A stretch of 5,523 bases of DNA from Lysobacterales bacterium (GCA_026193295.1 JAPHSB010000100.1:1-5523), one strand, 5' to 3'. Counted from the first letter of the stretch, positions 1 through 5,523 are shown. A program made the numbers and translations. Notes: generated by a model not told the origin, from the letters alone.

Positions 1-375
1 CAGGCCCCTCGGAGCATCGATAATGTCCCTGAAGATCGGCGGTGCACCCACATCCTCAAGCGTCCACACGGTGTCCGGGATGGTACGGAATGCCCCGCCA
101 ACGCCGCGGTCGTGATGGAAACAGTTGACGCGGAACCGGGCCATACCCTGAACAGCATAGGAATAGTCGACCTCGAGGTTTGCCTCGAAGTCGCGCCTGT
201 GCGCGTCGCTCATGGTGCTGTAGATCAATTCCTGCAGCTGCGCCGTGTCCAGCGCAGGCAGAGTTAGCCGCCGGATGTCGCCATCGACGCGGATCATGGG
301 CGGCAACCCGGAAGACAGGTGCAAGTCCGAGGCATTGTTTTTGACTGCGAAAGCAAGAAGCTCGGCAATATCCAT
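1..375 (-). CDS. pilT: Twitching motility ATPase PilT (N-terminal part, cut by window edge)
   Basis: PilT is the hexameric cytoplasmic ATPase that drives type IV pilus retraction. I translated the minus strand from the ATG at 375; it stays open to the window edge and gives 125 residues. They begin MDIAELLAFAVKNNASDLHL, the classic PilT N-terminus, and continue with the PAS-like N-terminal domain (GLPPMIRVDGDIRRL near residues 23-37, then MARFRVN and FRTIPD). The last residues, IIDAPRGL, lie just before the expected Walker A loop, so the catalytic RecA-like domain is outside the window. The start is well supported by AAGGAGGG (plus-strand 379-386), 3 nt upstream of the ATG. The gene is divergent from yggS, as in Pseudomonas and many other gammaproteobacteria. 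PilU is an alternative, but the N-terminus and location favour PilT. Confidence 0.93.
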   Translation of the reverse strand, partial: MDIAELLAFAVKNNASDLHLSSGLPPMIRVDGDIRRLTLPALDTAQLQELIYSTMSDAHRRDFEANLEVDYSYAVQGMARFRVNCFHHDRGVGGAFRTIPDTVWTLEDVGAPPIFRDIIDAPRGL

Positions 376-500
376 ATTCCCTCCTTCAATCTACCCGGTC
401 GCGTTACAATGCTTCGCAGTGAACGCCAGGCAGCACGTTTTCTGTCCGTGTTTCGACTGAACCATGCATAACCATAGATCAAGCCCGTTGTCCCTGCAAG
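376..500. promoter_or_regulatory. Divergent pilT / yggS intergenic promoter region
   Basis: These 125 bases separate two genes that point away from each other, so they should hold promoters for both. On the plus strand TACAAT (405-410) matches the -10 consensus at 5 of 6 positions, but no good -35 box lies 16-18 nt upstream. On the minus strand I see only weak matches. The pilT ribosome binding site lies at 379-386. No clear operator, riboswitch or terminator is visible. The promoter role is inferred from gene arrangement, not from a strong motif. Confidence 0.4.
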
Positions 501-1202
501 ATGAATAACTTGAAAGCGAATCTTCAGAATATTCGTGCGCGGGTCGCAAAGGCCTGTGAAAAAGCCGGCCGTGACCCCGCCGAGGTCATGGTTTTGGCTG
601 CCAGCAAGATGCACACGCCGGCCAGGATTCGTGAGTTGCACGCCCTGGGCCAGCGTTCTTTTGGCGAGAATTACATACAGGAAGCCCTCGCCAAACAGGC
701 CCAGCTCGGAGCACTGGACATCGAATGGCACTTCATCGGCCCGCTGCAATCGAACAAGACGCGCGAGGCGGCCGAGCACTTTGCATGGGTGCAGAGCGTG
801 GATCGAGCCAAGATCGCCCGGCGACTTGCCGAGCAGCGCCCCCCTGAATTGCCGCCACTCGAGCTTTGCATCCAGGTCAACATCGACCGGGAACCACAGA
901 AAGCCGGCGTATTACCGGAGCAGGCAGGCGAACTGGCTCGCTTCGTCCAGGATCTGCCGAACATTCGGCTGCGCGGCTTGATGGCCATCCCCCGCATGGG
1001 CAGCGAAGAGTACGATCCCAGTGACAGCTACCGGCGCGTGCGGGAACTGTTCCTGCAGATCCGGGACGCCGGCATCCCCATGGATACCTTGTCGATGGGT
1101 ATGTCCGCCGACCTGGAGCAGGCCATTCTCCAGGGCAGCACGCTGGTGCGAATCGGAACCGATCTGCTGGGACCGCGTCCCGACGACGATTCCGCGGAAT
1201 AG
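501..1202 (+). CDS. yggS: YggS/PROSC family pyridoxal 5'-phosphate homeostasis protein
   Basis: This cytoplasmic protein binds PLP and, from work on the family, keeps B6 vitamers and amino-acid pools in balance; no catalytic activity is firmly established. The product has 233 residues, the usual family length, and forms a single alanine-racemase-like TIM barrel. Visible motifs are the PLP-binding Lys36 in LAASK, GENYIQEA (55-62), HFIGPLQSNK (77-86), GLMAIP (159-164), SMGMSADLE (198-206) and GSTLVRIGT (212-220), which would hold the PLP phosphate. The ATG at 501 places the lysine at residue 36, as expected, although the ribosome binding site before it is weak. It is the first gene of the operon with proC, which follows after 27 nt; this pairing explains the old name 'proline synthase co-transcribed protein'. 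Confidence 0.95.
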   Translation: MNNLKANLQNIRARVAKACEKAGRDPAEVMVLAASKMHTPARIRELHALGQRSFGENYIQEALAKQAQLGALDIEWHFIGPLQSNKTREAAEHFAWVQSVDRAKIARRLAEQRPPELPPLELCIQVNIDREPQKAGVLPEQAGELARFVQDLPNIRLRGLMAIPRMGSEEYDPSDSYRRVRELFLQIRDAGIPMDTLSMGMSADLEQAILQGSTLVRIGTDLLGPRPDDDSAE

Positions 1203-1229
1203 CTGACGGACACGAGGAGAGCGGGTTTC

Positions 1230-2066
1230 ATGCTGATTACATTCATCGGAGGAGGAAACATGGCCTCGGCGCTGATCAGCGGCCTGGCCAACCCACCGCG
1301 CTCCGATCTTCGTATCCGGGTCGTCGAACCCAGTGAATCGGCACGCAGACGCCTGGAAGAGACATTCTCCCTTGCGACTTTCACGGATGCCGTCAGTGCC
1401 GTCGAGGGTGCGGACGTGGTGCTGCTGGCGATCAAACCGCAAATCATGTCCACGGTGCTGGATGAGCTGGCGGGGCACGTGCAGCCCGGCCAACTCGTGC
1501 TGTCCGTAGCCGCGGGGATCACGATGGACTCGATCGAGGCCCAACTGGGCCGCGGCCAGGCCGTCGTTCGATGCATGCCGAACACGCCGGCGCTGATCGG
1601 CCACGGCATCACCGGGATGGTGGCCGGACGCAACTGCAACATCGGGCAGCGCTCGCAGGCCGAGCAAATCATGTCTGCGGCCAGCGAGGTCGTCTGGCTC
1701 GCAGACGAGAATCTGATGGATGCAGTCACGGCCGTATCGGGCACCGGCCCCGCCTATTTTTTCCTGTTGACCGAAGCGCTGGCTGCAGCGGCGCGGGAAT
1801 TGGGCCTGCCGGCAGCCACCGCCGACCGGCTTGCCGCCATCACCTGCTTCGGTGCCGGCGCCATGGTCGCCACAAGTCCCGACGAGGCAGAGGAGTTGCG
1901 GCGGCGCGTCACTTCACCCGGTGGGACCACCGAGGCGGCGATGGCAGTCCTTGAAGACGGAGACTTCCGAGCCCTCATGTTGCGGGCGGTGCGAGCCGCC
2001 AGGGACAGGAGCCAGGAGCTGTCAGGGCAGGCTGCGGACAAGGAGGAGGCCAGCGACGATGGCTAA
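1230..2066 (+). CDS. proC: Pyrroline-5-carboxylate reductase
   Basis: ProC catalyses the last step of proline synthesis, the NAD(P)H-dependent reduction of 1-pyrroline-5-carboxylate to L-proline in the cytoplasm. The 278-residue product begins with the Rossmann fold: FIGGGNMA (5-12), then AIKPQ (67-71) and RCMPNTPAL (114-122). The helical dimerisation domain carries SGTGPAYFF (170-178) and the P5CR signature VTSPGGTTEAA (227-237). The ATG at 1230 has GAGGAG (1214-1219) upstream with a 10-nt spacer. A second ATG at 1260 also follows a purine-rich stretch, but starting there would remove the nucleotide-binding glycines. The acidic tail (DKEEASDDG) is encoded by the bases that form the ribosome binding site of yggT, which overlaps the last 8 nt. 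Confidence 0.97.
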   Translation: MLITFIGGGNMASALISGLANPPRSDLRIRVVEPSESARRRLEETFSLATFTDAVSAVEGADVVLLAIKPQIMSTVLDELAGHVQPGQLVLSVAAGITMDSIEAQLGRGQAVVRCMPNTPALIGHGITGMVAGRNCNIGQRSQAEQIMSAASEVVWLADENLMDAVTAVSGTGPAYFFLLTEALAAAARELGLPAATADRLAAITCFGAGAMVATSPDEAEELRRRVTSPGGTTEAAMAVLEDGDFRALMLRAVRAARDRSQELSGQAADKEEASDDG

Positions 2067-2598
2067 CGGCGCGAACGCTTTTTCCTACCTTGTCGGCACT
2101 CTGCTGGACCTGTTCATCACGGCCGTCATGCTGCGGCTGCTGTTGCAGTGGGTTCGGGCGGATTTCTACAACCCCGTCTGCCAGTTCCTGGTCAAGGTGA
2201 CCAATCCCGCATTGGTGCCACTCCGCCGGGTGGTCCCGGCCATCGGGCGCCTGGACACGGCGGCCCTCGTGCTAATGCTGGCGCTCGAGATTCTCGGAGT
2301 CTGGGTCGTCAGCCGAATCGCCTCGTCGCCGCTCGCGCCGGCCCACATCGTGCTGTTCAGCATCACCAAGCTGCTGGCGACGCTGTTGATGACCTATTTC
2401 TTCCTGATCATCGCCGCCGTCATCCTGAGTTGGGTAGGCGCTAACCTGCGGCATCCGGTCATTCCCCTGGTCTACCAGCTGACCGAGCCGGTCATGCGCC
2501 CGATCCGCAAAGTCATCCCGCCGATCGCCGGCATTGACCTGTCGCCGGTCTTCGCCCTGATCGGAATACGTTTTTTACTGCTTCTGCTAGGATGGTGA
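2059..2598 (+). CDS. yggT: YggT family integral membrane protein
   Basis: This inner-membrane protein has no settled function; the family has been linked to osmotic and ion stress and to membrane-protein organisation. The product is 179 residues and shows the typical duplication: a first unit with LRLLLQWVRADFYNP (25-39) followed by TNPALVPLRRVVP (48-60), and a second with ILSWVGA (122-128) followed by LTEPVMRPIRKVIPP (141-155). About four hydrophobic segments are visible, near 10-30, 66-88, 96-126 and 160-178. I chose the ATG at 2059 because AGGAGGAGG (2041-2049) lies 9 nt upstream and the protein then begins at the family's normal position; the frame stays open further upstream only as a shadow of proC. 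The 8-nt overlap with proC suggests translational coupling. Confidence 0.94.
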   Translation: MANGANAFSYLVGTLLDLFITAVMLRLLLQWVRADFYNPVCQFLVKVTNPALVPLRRVVPAIGRLDTAALVLMLALEILGVWVVSRIASSPLAPAHIVLFSITKLLATLLMTYFFLIIAAVILSWVGANLRHPVIPLVYQLTEPVMRPIRKVIPPIAGIDLSPVFALIGIRFLLLLLGW

Positions 2599-2614
2599 AA
2601 GCAGGCGAATTGAC

Positions 2615-3076
2615 ATGAGGATTCACACGATGAAGCAGCTATTGCTTACTTTGACGCTGCTGGCGGCCCTGGTGTTTTCAGGCTCCACCCTGGCGCAGCA
2701 GTCGCAGGACTTTGGAAACTACGTCGTGCACTACAATGCCCTGAATACCAACCTGATCCCCCCGCAGGTCGCACAGGGCTACGGCATCAAGCGCTCGTCA
2801 AGCCGGGCGCTACTGAATGTCACCATACTGAAGAAGGTCATGGACACGCCGGGAACACCCGTTCCCGCGCTGGTGACGGCCGGCGCGACCAACCTGACGG
2901 GGCAGATGCGGGAACTCGAGATGCGTGAACTGAAGGACTCGGAAGGGGCGATTTACTACGTCGCCGAATTCCCGGTGCACAACCTCGAAACCTACCGCTT
3001 CGAAGTCGCCGTGGCGATCGAAGGCGAGGAAGAGCCCCTGATGGTGCGCTTCACACAGCAGTTCTACACCGAGTAG
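2615..3076 (+). CDS. DUF4426 family secreted protein
   Basis: The function is unknown. The product (153 residues) starts with a clear Sec signal peptide: Lys/Arg-containing n-region, hydrophobic core LLLTLTLLAALVF (9-21), and a likely cleavage after Ala27 in STLAQQ. The mature part begins DFGNYVVHYNALNTNLIPPQ (32-51) and continues AQGYGIKRSSSRALLNVTIL (53-72), which I recognise as the DUF4426 signature. The end, MVRFTQQFYTE, is also family-like. The protein is probably periplasmic, with no lipobox. It lies 16 nt after yggT, the same order as in Pseudomonas, so it probably belongs to the yggS-proC-yggT transcript. The start could instead be the ATG at 2630 (MKQLLL), which has GAGG 9 nt upstream; either start keeps the signal peptide. 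Confidence 0.85.
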   Translation: MRIHTMKQLLLTLTLLAALVFSGSTLAQQSQDFGNYVVHYNALNTNLIPPQVAQGYGIKRSSSRALLNVTILKKVMDTPGTPVPALVTAGATNLTGQMRELEMRELKDSEGAIYYVAEFPVHNLETYRFEVAVAIEGEEEPLMVRFTQQFYTE

Positions 3077-3100
3077 GACCGAATTCACTCGGGAAAATCA

Positions 3101-3123
3101 TCGCGAACAAAGTTCGCTCCTAC
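3101..3123 (-). repeat. Single GTAG-type REP palindrome between convergent genes
   Basis: Read on the minus strand, this has a GTAG head (3123-3120), then GAGCGAAC-TTT-GTTCGCGA. The core GCGAACAAAGTTCGC (plus 3103-3117) is a perfect 6-bp inverted repeat with a 3-base loop. Head plus hairpin is the design of the repetitive extragenic palindromes mobilised by RAYT (REP-associated tyrosine) transposases, common in Pseudomonas and Stenotrophomonas. On the minus strand the hairpin is followed by GATGATTTTC, so it could also act as a weak terminator for the yjbQ transcript; on the plus strand no T-tract follows. One copy only is visible here, so calling it a genome-wide repeat is inference from its form. 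Confidence 0.65.
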
Positions 3124-3539
3124 AGCCCGACAATCGTGATGTCCAGCCGCCGGCGGTGCGGACGATGGCGATGCTCCCAGAGATAGGCGCCCTGCCAGGT
3201 GCCCAGCCCCAATAGGCCATCGCGCACCGGGATCGTCAGTTCACTCGAGGTCAGCACCGAGCGGATGTGCGCCGGCATGTCGTCCGGGCCCTCCATGGTG
3301 TGCACATGGGACGGATCGCCATCCGGCGCCAGCCGGCTGATAAAGCTTTCGAGGTCACGCCGGACGTCCGGATCCGCGTTTTCCGTGATCAGCAGCGAGG
3401 CGCTGGTGTGCCGAAGGAACACGTGGCAGAGGCCGACCGCTATTTGGCTCTGCCTGACGGCCCGCTGCAACTCCGCGCTGATTTCACGGAAGCCGCGCCC
3501 CGTAGTGGCGATTTCAATGGTCGTGACGAGGGAGGACAC
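3120..3539 (-). CDS. yjbQ: YjbQ/UPF0047 family protein (secondary thiamine-phosphate synthase type)
   Basis: Members of this family show a weak thiamin phosphate synthase activity in E. coli complementation work; the true physiological role is not settled. With the GTG at 3539 the product is 139 residues, matching E. coli YjbQ (138). Visible conserved parts are TGRGFREIS (13-21), VFLRHTSASLLITENADPDV (40-59), EGPDDMPAHIRS (83-94) and GTWQGAYLWEHR (113-124), ending RRLDITIVGL. The histidines in these motifs are the likely metal or active-site ligands. The GTG lies 14 nt past the pdxH stop and aligns with the E. coli start. A TTG at 3581 with GGAAGG upstream would add 14 residues and overlap pdxH by 28 nt; it is possible but less family-like. 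The stop codon TAG lies inside the head of the REP hairpin. Confidence 0.88.
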   Translation of the reverse strand: MSSLVTTIEIATTGRGFREISAELQRAVRQSQIAVGLCHVFLRHTSASLLITENADPDVRRDLESFISRLAPDGDPSHVHTMEGPDDMPAHIRSVLTSSELTIPVRDGLLGLGTWQGAYLWEHRHRPHRRRLDITIVGL

Positions 3540-3553
3540 CGGCCGCCAGCGAT

Positions 3554-4138
3554 TCAGGGATACAGCCGTTGTTTTGCCCAATGGCCGCCTTCCAGCGTGT
3601 ACTCAAAGCGGTCATGCAGCCGGAATTCCCGTGACCACCAGAATTCGACACGCTCCGGGTTGAGCGTGAAGCCGACCCAGAAAGGTGGGCGCAACACCTC
3701 TCGGCCAGCATATTGCTCTTCGACCTCACGAACACGCCGCAGCAACGTTTCGCGGCTGTCCAGCGGCGCTGACTGCGCCGACGCCCACGCGCCGATCTGG
3801 CTGCCGCGGTCACGCGTCGCGAAATAGGCGTCGGTGGCCTCATCGCTGACCCTCGACACGGTGCCCGTCAACTGCACCTGGCAACCGCTGGCCTTCCACA
3901 GAAAGGTCGCCGATGCTCGCGGACAGGCAGACAACTGGCGTCCCTTGGTGCTGTTGATATTGGTGAAGAAGACAAAGCCATCCTCATCCAGCGCCTTGAG
4001 CAAAACGGTGCGCGAGGTGACCAAGCCGTGGCCGTCACTGGTCGCCAGCACCATGGCCGTAGGTTCCGTTTCACCGGCCACCCGGGCCTTCTTGAAGGCC
4101 TTGTTGAACTCGTCGATTATCTCCTGCGAGAGGCTCAT
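3554..4138 (-). CDS. pdxH: Pyridoxamine/pyridoxine 5'-phosphate oxidase, short form
   Basis: PdxH oxidises pyridoxine or pyridoxamine 5'-phosphate to PLP with FMN and oxygen. The 194-residue product has the split-barrel flavin fold: TAMVLATSDG (27-36), SRTVLLKALD (42-51), FVFFTNINSTKGRQL (55-69), YFATRDRGSQIGAWAS (105-120) and VEFWWSREFRLHDRFEY (164-180), ending RLYP. Tyr105, Arg109 and Ser113 align with the E. coli PLP-phosphate ligands Tyr129, Arg133 and Ser137; Arg173 and His175 align with Arg197 and His199. It is about 24 residues shorter than E. coli PdxH (218) and lacks the N-terminal RREY...GL segment. The frame is open upstream, but the extra residues look like noise and overlap the exosortase gene. 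It starts 11 nt after xrtH without a clear ribosome binding site, suggesting coupling. Confidence 0.92.
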   Translation of the reverse strand: MSLSQEIIDEFNKAFKKARVAGETEPTAMVLATSDGHGLVTSRTVLLKALDEDGFVFFTNINSTKGRQLSACPRASATFLWKASGCQVQLTGTVSRVSDEATDAYFATRDRGSQIGAWASAQSAPLDSRETLLRRVREVEEQYAGREVLRPPFWVGFTLNPERVEFWWSREFRLHDRFEYTLEGGHWAKQRLYP

Positions 4139-4149
4139 CGGACTGGTCG

Positions 4150-4662
4150 CTAAGCCGCCTGGACGACCGCTTGACGGGCGGCGCGGGCCTGGGGCAAGGT
4201 GCGCAGCCAGACCAGCCACACGACCAGGGCATCCAGGATGATCAGGGCCTGCCAGAGGTAGAGATGAAACCACTCGAAGGCCACCTGGTTCCACTGGCCC
4301 AGATAGAACAGGCTGATGATGCGAACCAGGTTGAGTGCCTGGATCGCGAAAAAGCCGACCGCGAAACCCAGCAGTTTGTTCTTGAACGGCGCGGGGAAGG
4401 CGAAGATGGCGGCAAACAGGATGATCAGGGCCTCAACGCCGTTGCAGCCACGTTCGATGCGCACCCCAAAGCCGCTCGCCTTGTCACGGATCACATTGGC
4501 CGTCGCGAGGACGTTATCGTCGAACAACTGGATGATCCAGACACTGATATCCGCGATGACCGAGGTGAATGGCAGGATGACGTACTTTTCCACCGGCTGT
4601 AGAATCTCCAGCGTGAAAAGTCCAACCAGCAATACGCTAAAAAGTACGAAGAAACGGATCAT
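4150..4662 (-). CDS. xrtH: Exosortase, XrtH-like (C-terminal sorting transpeptidase/protease)
   Basis: Exosortases are inner-membrane cysteine proteases thought to cut and transfer exported proteins that carry a short C-terminal sorting signal (PEP-CTERM-like). The 170-residue product is almost entirely hydrophobic, with helices near 3-21, 28-47, 77-90, 97-122 and 133-153. The family's catalytic residues are present: Cys73 in IERGCNGVEA (69-78), Arg114 in ALNLVRIISLFYLGQW (109-124) and His133 in FEWFHLYLWQA (129-139). Small size with this wording fits XrtH, whose known targets end in an IPTLxxWG-CTERM signal; XrtM or another small exosortase is the alternative. No substrate gene lies in the window. 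It heads the minus-strand set with pdxH and yjbQ. The ATG at 4662 has no obvious ribosome binding site, so translation may be leaderless or inefficient. Confidence 0.87.
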   Translation of the reverse strand: MIRFFVLFSVLLVGLFTLEILQPVEKYVILPFTSVIADISVWIIQLFDDNVLATANVIRDKASGFGVRIERGCNGVEALIILFAAIFAFPAPFKNKLLGFAVGFFAIQALNLVRIISLFYLGQWNQVAFEWFHLYLWQALIILDALVVWLVWLRTLPQARAARQAVVQAA

Positions 4663-4745
4663 GGAGTTCTGCCGCGGGGCTTGCCCCCAATCCGGGCAAT
4701 GGTACCCAAAGTCGTTCGCCAGTGCACGCTGGCAGGGCTCATGCC
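4663..4745. promoter_or_regulatory. Divergent xrtH / aroK intergenic region with two small inverted repeats
   Basis: These 83 bases separate divergent genes and should hold promoters for both, unless the aroK promoter lies inside xrtH. I see no convincing -35/-10 pair on either strand. Two inverted repeats are present: GGGGC-TT-GCCCC (4676-4687) and GCCAG-TGCACG-CTGGC (4718-4733). The second sits directly before the favoured aroK start. Whether either binds a regulator cannot be judged from one sequence. Confidence 0.35.
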
Positions 4746-5318
4746 GTGGCTAGTCCGGCCTGCAATGTGTACCTGATCGGGCCGATGGGTTCGGGTAAAA
4801 CTACCATTGGCCAGCGCGTGGCGAAAATGCTCGATCTCGAATTTTGCGATTGTGATCATGAACTGGAGGCCCAGACCGGTGCCAGCGTCAGCCTGATATT
4901 CGACGTCGAAGGCGAGCAAGGCTTCCGCGAGCGGGAAACCCGGATGTTGGAGCAGTTGACCGGACGCCGGGGTGTCCTCGTCGCGACCGGTGGCGGCGCT
5001 GTGCTGAAGAAAGAAAATCGAGACCTGCTGCGTCGCAATGGCCTGGTAGTCTACCTGAGCACGTCCGTGGCCCAGCAACTGCGGCGACTCAATCGGGACC
5101 GCAGCCGGCCGCTCTTGCAAACCAGCGACCGCAAGGTGAAACTGGCGCGCCTGGCGGCGCAGAGAAACCCGCTTTACGAGGAACTCGCGGACATCGAGTT
5201 CCCTTCACAAAACCGCGCGCTCGATGTGACCGCGCGAGCGCTGGCTGACCTGATCCGCTCACACTGGAGTCAGGCAGAAGGCGAAGCATCCGGCCCAACG
5301 GTCGAGCAAGCGACATGA
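4746..5318 (+). CDS. aroK: Shikimate kinase
   Basis: AroK phosphorylates shikimate to shikimate 3-phosphate with ATP, the fifth step of the chorismate pathway. With the GTG at 4746 the product is 190 residues and begins MASPACNVYLIG, aligning with the E. coli start. Visible motifs are Walker A GPMGSGKTT (12-20), the shikimate-binding DCDHE (35-39), GFRERE (59-64) and ATGGGAV (80-86), the lid arginine in RPLL (121-124), and ERNPLYEE-like QRNPLYEELAD (139-149). An in-frame GTG at 4722 would add 8 residues but has no ribosome binding site; GGCAGGG (4731-4737) precedes the later GTG. About 15 acidic, low-conservation residues at the end extend past the E. coli length and run into aroB, with which it overlaps by ATGA. 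Confidence 0.95.
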   Translation: MASPACNVYLIGPMGSGKTTIGQRVAKMLDLEFCDCDHELEAQTGASVSLIFDVEGEQGFRERETRMLEQLTGRRGVLVATGGGAVLKKENRDLLRRNGLVVYLSTSVAQQLRRLNRDRSRPLLQTSDRKVKLARLAAQRNPLYEELADIEFPSQNRALDVTARALADLIRSHWSQAEGEASGPTVEQAT

Positions 5319-5523
5319 AAACGATCAATGTGGAGTTGGCGACTAACGGTTACCCGGTCTATCTTGGCCGCGGAGTGCTGGGCGACGCACCCCTGTGGCA
5401 AAAGCACCTTGGCAGGGGCAAGGTGCTGGTAGTCAGCAATGCAACAGTGGGCCCCCTGTATTTCGAGGCGCTGAAACCGGTTTTGGGCGAACGCCCCTTC
5501 GAACTTCACATCATCCCGGACGG
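5315..5523 (+). CDS. aroB: 3-dehydroquinate synthase (N-terminal part, cut by window edge)
   Basis: AroB converts DAHP to 3-dehydroquinate, the second step of the shikimate pathway, using NAD+ and a divalent metal. Only 69 complete codons are present. The sequence MKTINVELATNGYPVYLGRG, then KVLVVSNATVGPLY (36-49), matches the start of the NAD-binding domain. The final IIPDG is the beginning of the family's PDGE motif, so the metal-binding and catalytic part lies beyond the window. The ATG overlaps the aroK stop as ATGA, the usual sign of translational coupling, and the aroK-aroB order is standard for gammaproteobacteria. Confidence 0.94.
   Translation, partial: MKTINVELATNGYPVYLGRGVLGDAPLWQKHLGRGKVLVVSNATVGPLYFEALKPVLGERPFELHIIPD

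Noticed and set aside
245..460. Small plus-strand open frame across the pilT start and intergenic region
   Set aside because: It is mostly antisense to pilT, has no ribosome binding site of note and no recognisable content.
1250..1262. Strong purine-rich ribosome-binding-like stretch before an internal ATG in proC
   Set aside because: The bases encode the conserved GGGNM nucleotide-binding loop; a start there would remove the loop, so it is most likely coincidence.
912..1744. Long minus-strand open frames (about 240-250 codons) antisense to yggS and proC
   Set aside because: They lie opposite two well-recognised genes, have no family-like motifs, and are expected in GC-rich DNA.
3199..4241. 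Plus-strand open frames opposite yjbQ and pdxH
   Set aside because: They are antisense to clear homologues, rich in Arg/Ser/Pro from codon shadowing, and have no recognisable domain.
4139..4294. In-frame upstream extension of pdxH giving a 246-residue product
   Set aside because: The added residues are Pro/Gly/Arg-rich without the PdxH N-terminal motif and overlap the exosortase coding region by about 145 nt.
4722..4745. GTG at 4722 as the aroK start
   Set aside because: No ribosome binding site is present and the extra 8 residues are not family-like; the GTG at 4746 aligns with the E. coli protein.

Overview
The window reads as chromosomal core sequence from a GC-rich gammaproteobacterium. 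Three things support this: the divergent pair pilT / yggS-proC-yggT-DUF4426 (an order familiar from Pseudomonas and relatives), the aroK-aroB pair, and a GTAG-type REP palindrome. I cannot name the genus. An exosortase of the XrtH type and the REP form would fit an environmental lineage near the Xanthomonadales or Chromatiales, but that is inference. Coding density is very high and no intergenic gap exceeds about 125 bases. I see no rRNA, tRNA, CRISPR array, insertion sequence or phage gene.

Layout. (1) Positions 1-375, minus strand: the first 125 residues of the twitching-motility ATPase PilT, cut by the window edge just before its Walker A loop. (2) Positions 376-500: a divergent promoter region. 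(3) Positions 501-3076, plus strand: a tight operon of yggS (PLP homeostasis protein), proC (pyrroline-5-carboxylate reductase), yggT (membrane protein, overlapping proC by 8 nt) and a secreted DUF4426 protein. (4) Positions 3101-3123: a single REP-like hairpin between convergent genes, whose GTAG head supplies the stop codon of the next gene. (5) Positions 4662 down to 3120, minus strand: exosortase (xrtH-like), a short pdxH and yjbQ, spaced as one transcription unit. (6) Positions 4663-4745: a short divergent intergenic region. (7) Positions 4746-5523, plus strand: aroK, then the first 69 complete codons of aroB, with ATGA overlap.

How the genes fit together. The yggS operon joins B6-vitamer/PLP balance and proline synthesis to two envelope proteins (YggT and DUF4426). 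The minus-strand operon joins a C-terminal protein-sorting transpeptidase (exosortase) to a B6 salvage/synthesis oxidase and to YjbQ, which has a weak thiamin-phosphate-synthase-like activity. aroK-aroB supplies the shikimate pathway. The least ordinary items are the exosortase with no substrate gene beside it, the short PdxH with substitutions at otherwise conserved positions, and the REP that ends yjbQ. I found no evidence for a wholly new multi-gene system; the exosortase cluster is the best candidate for follow-up.
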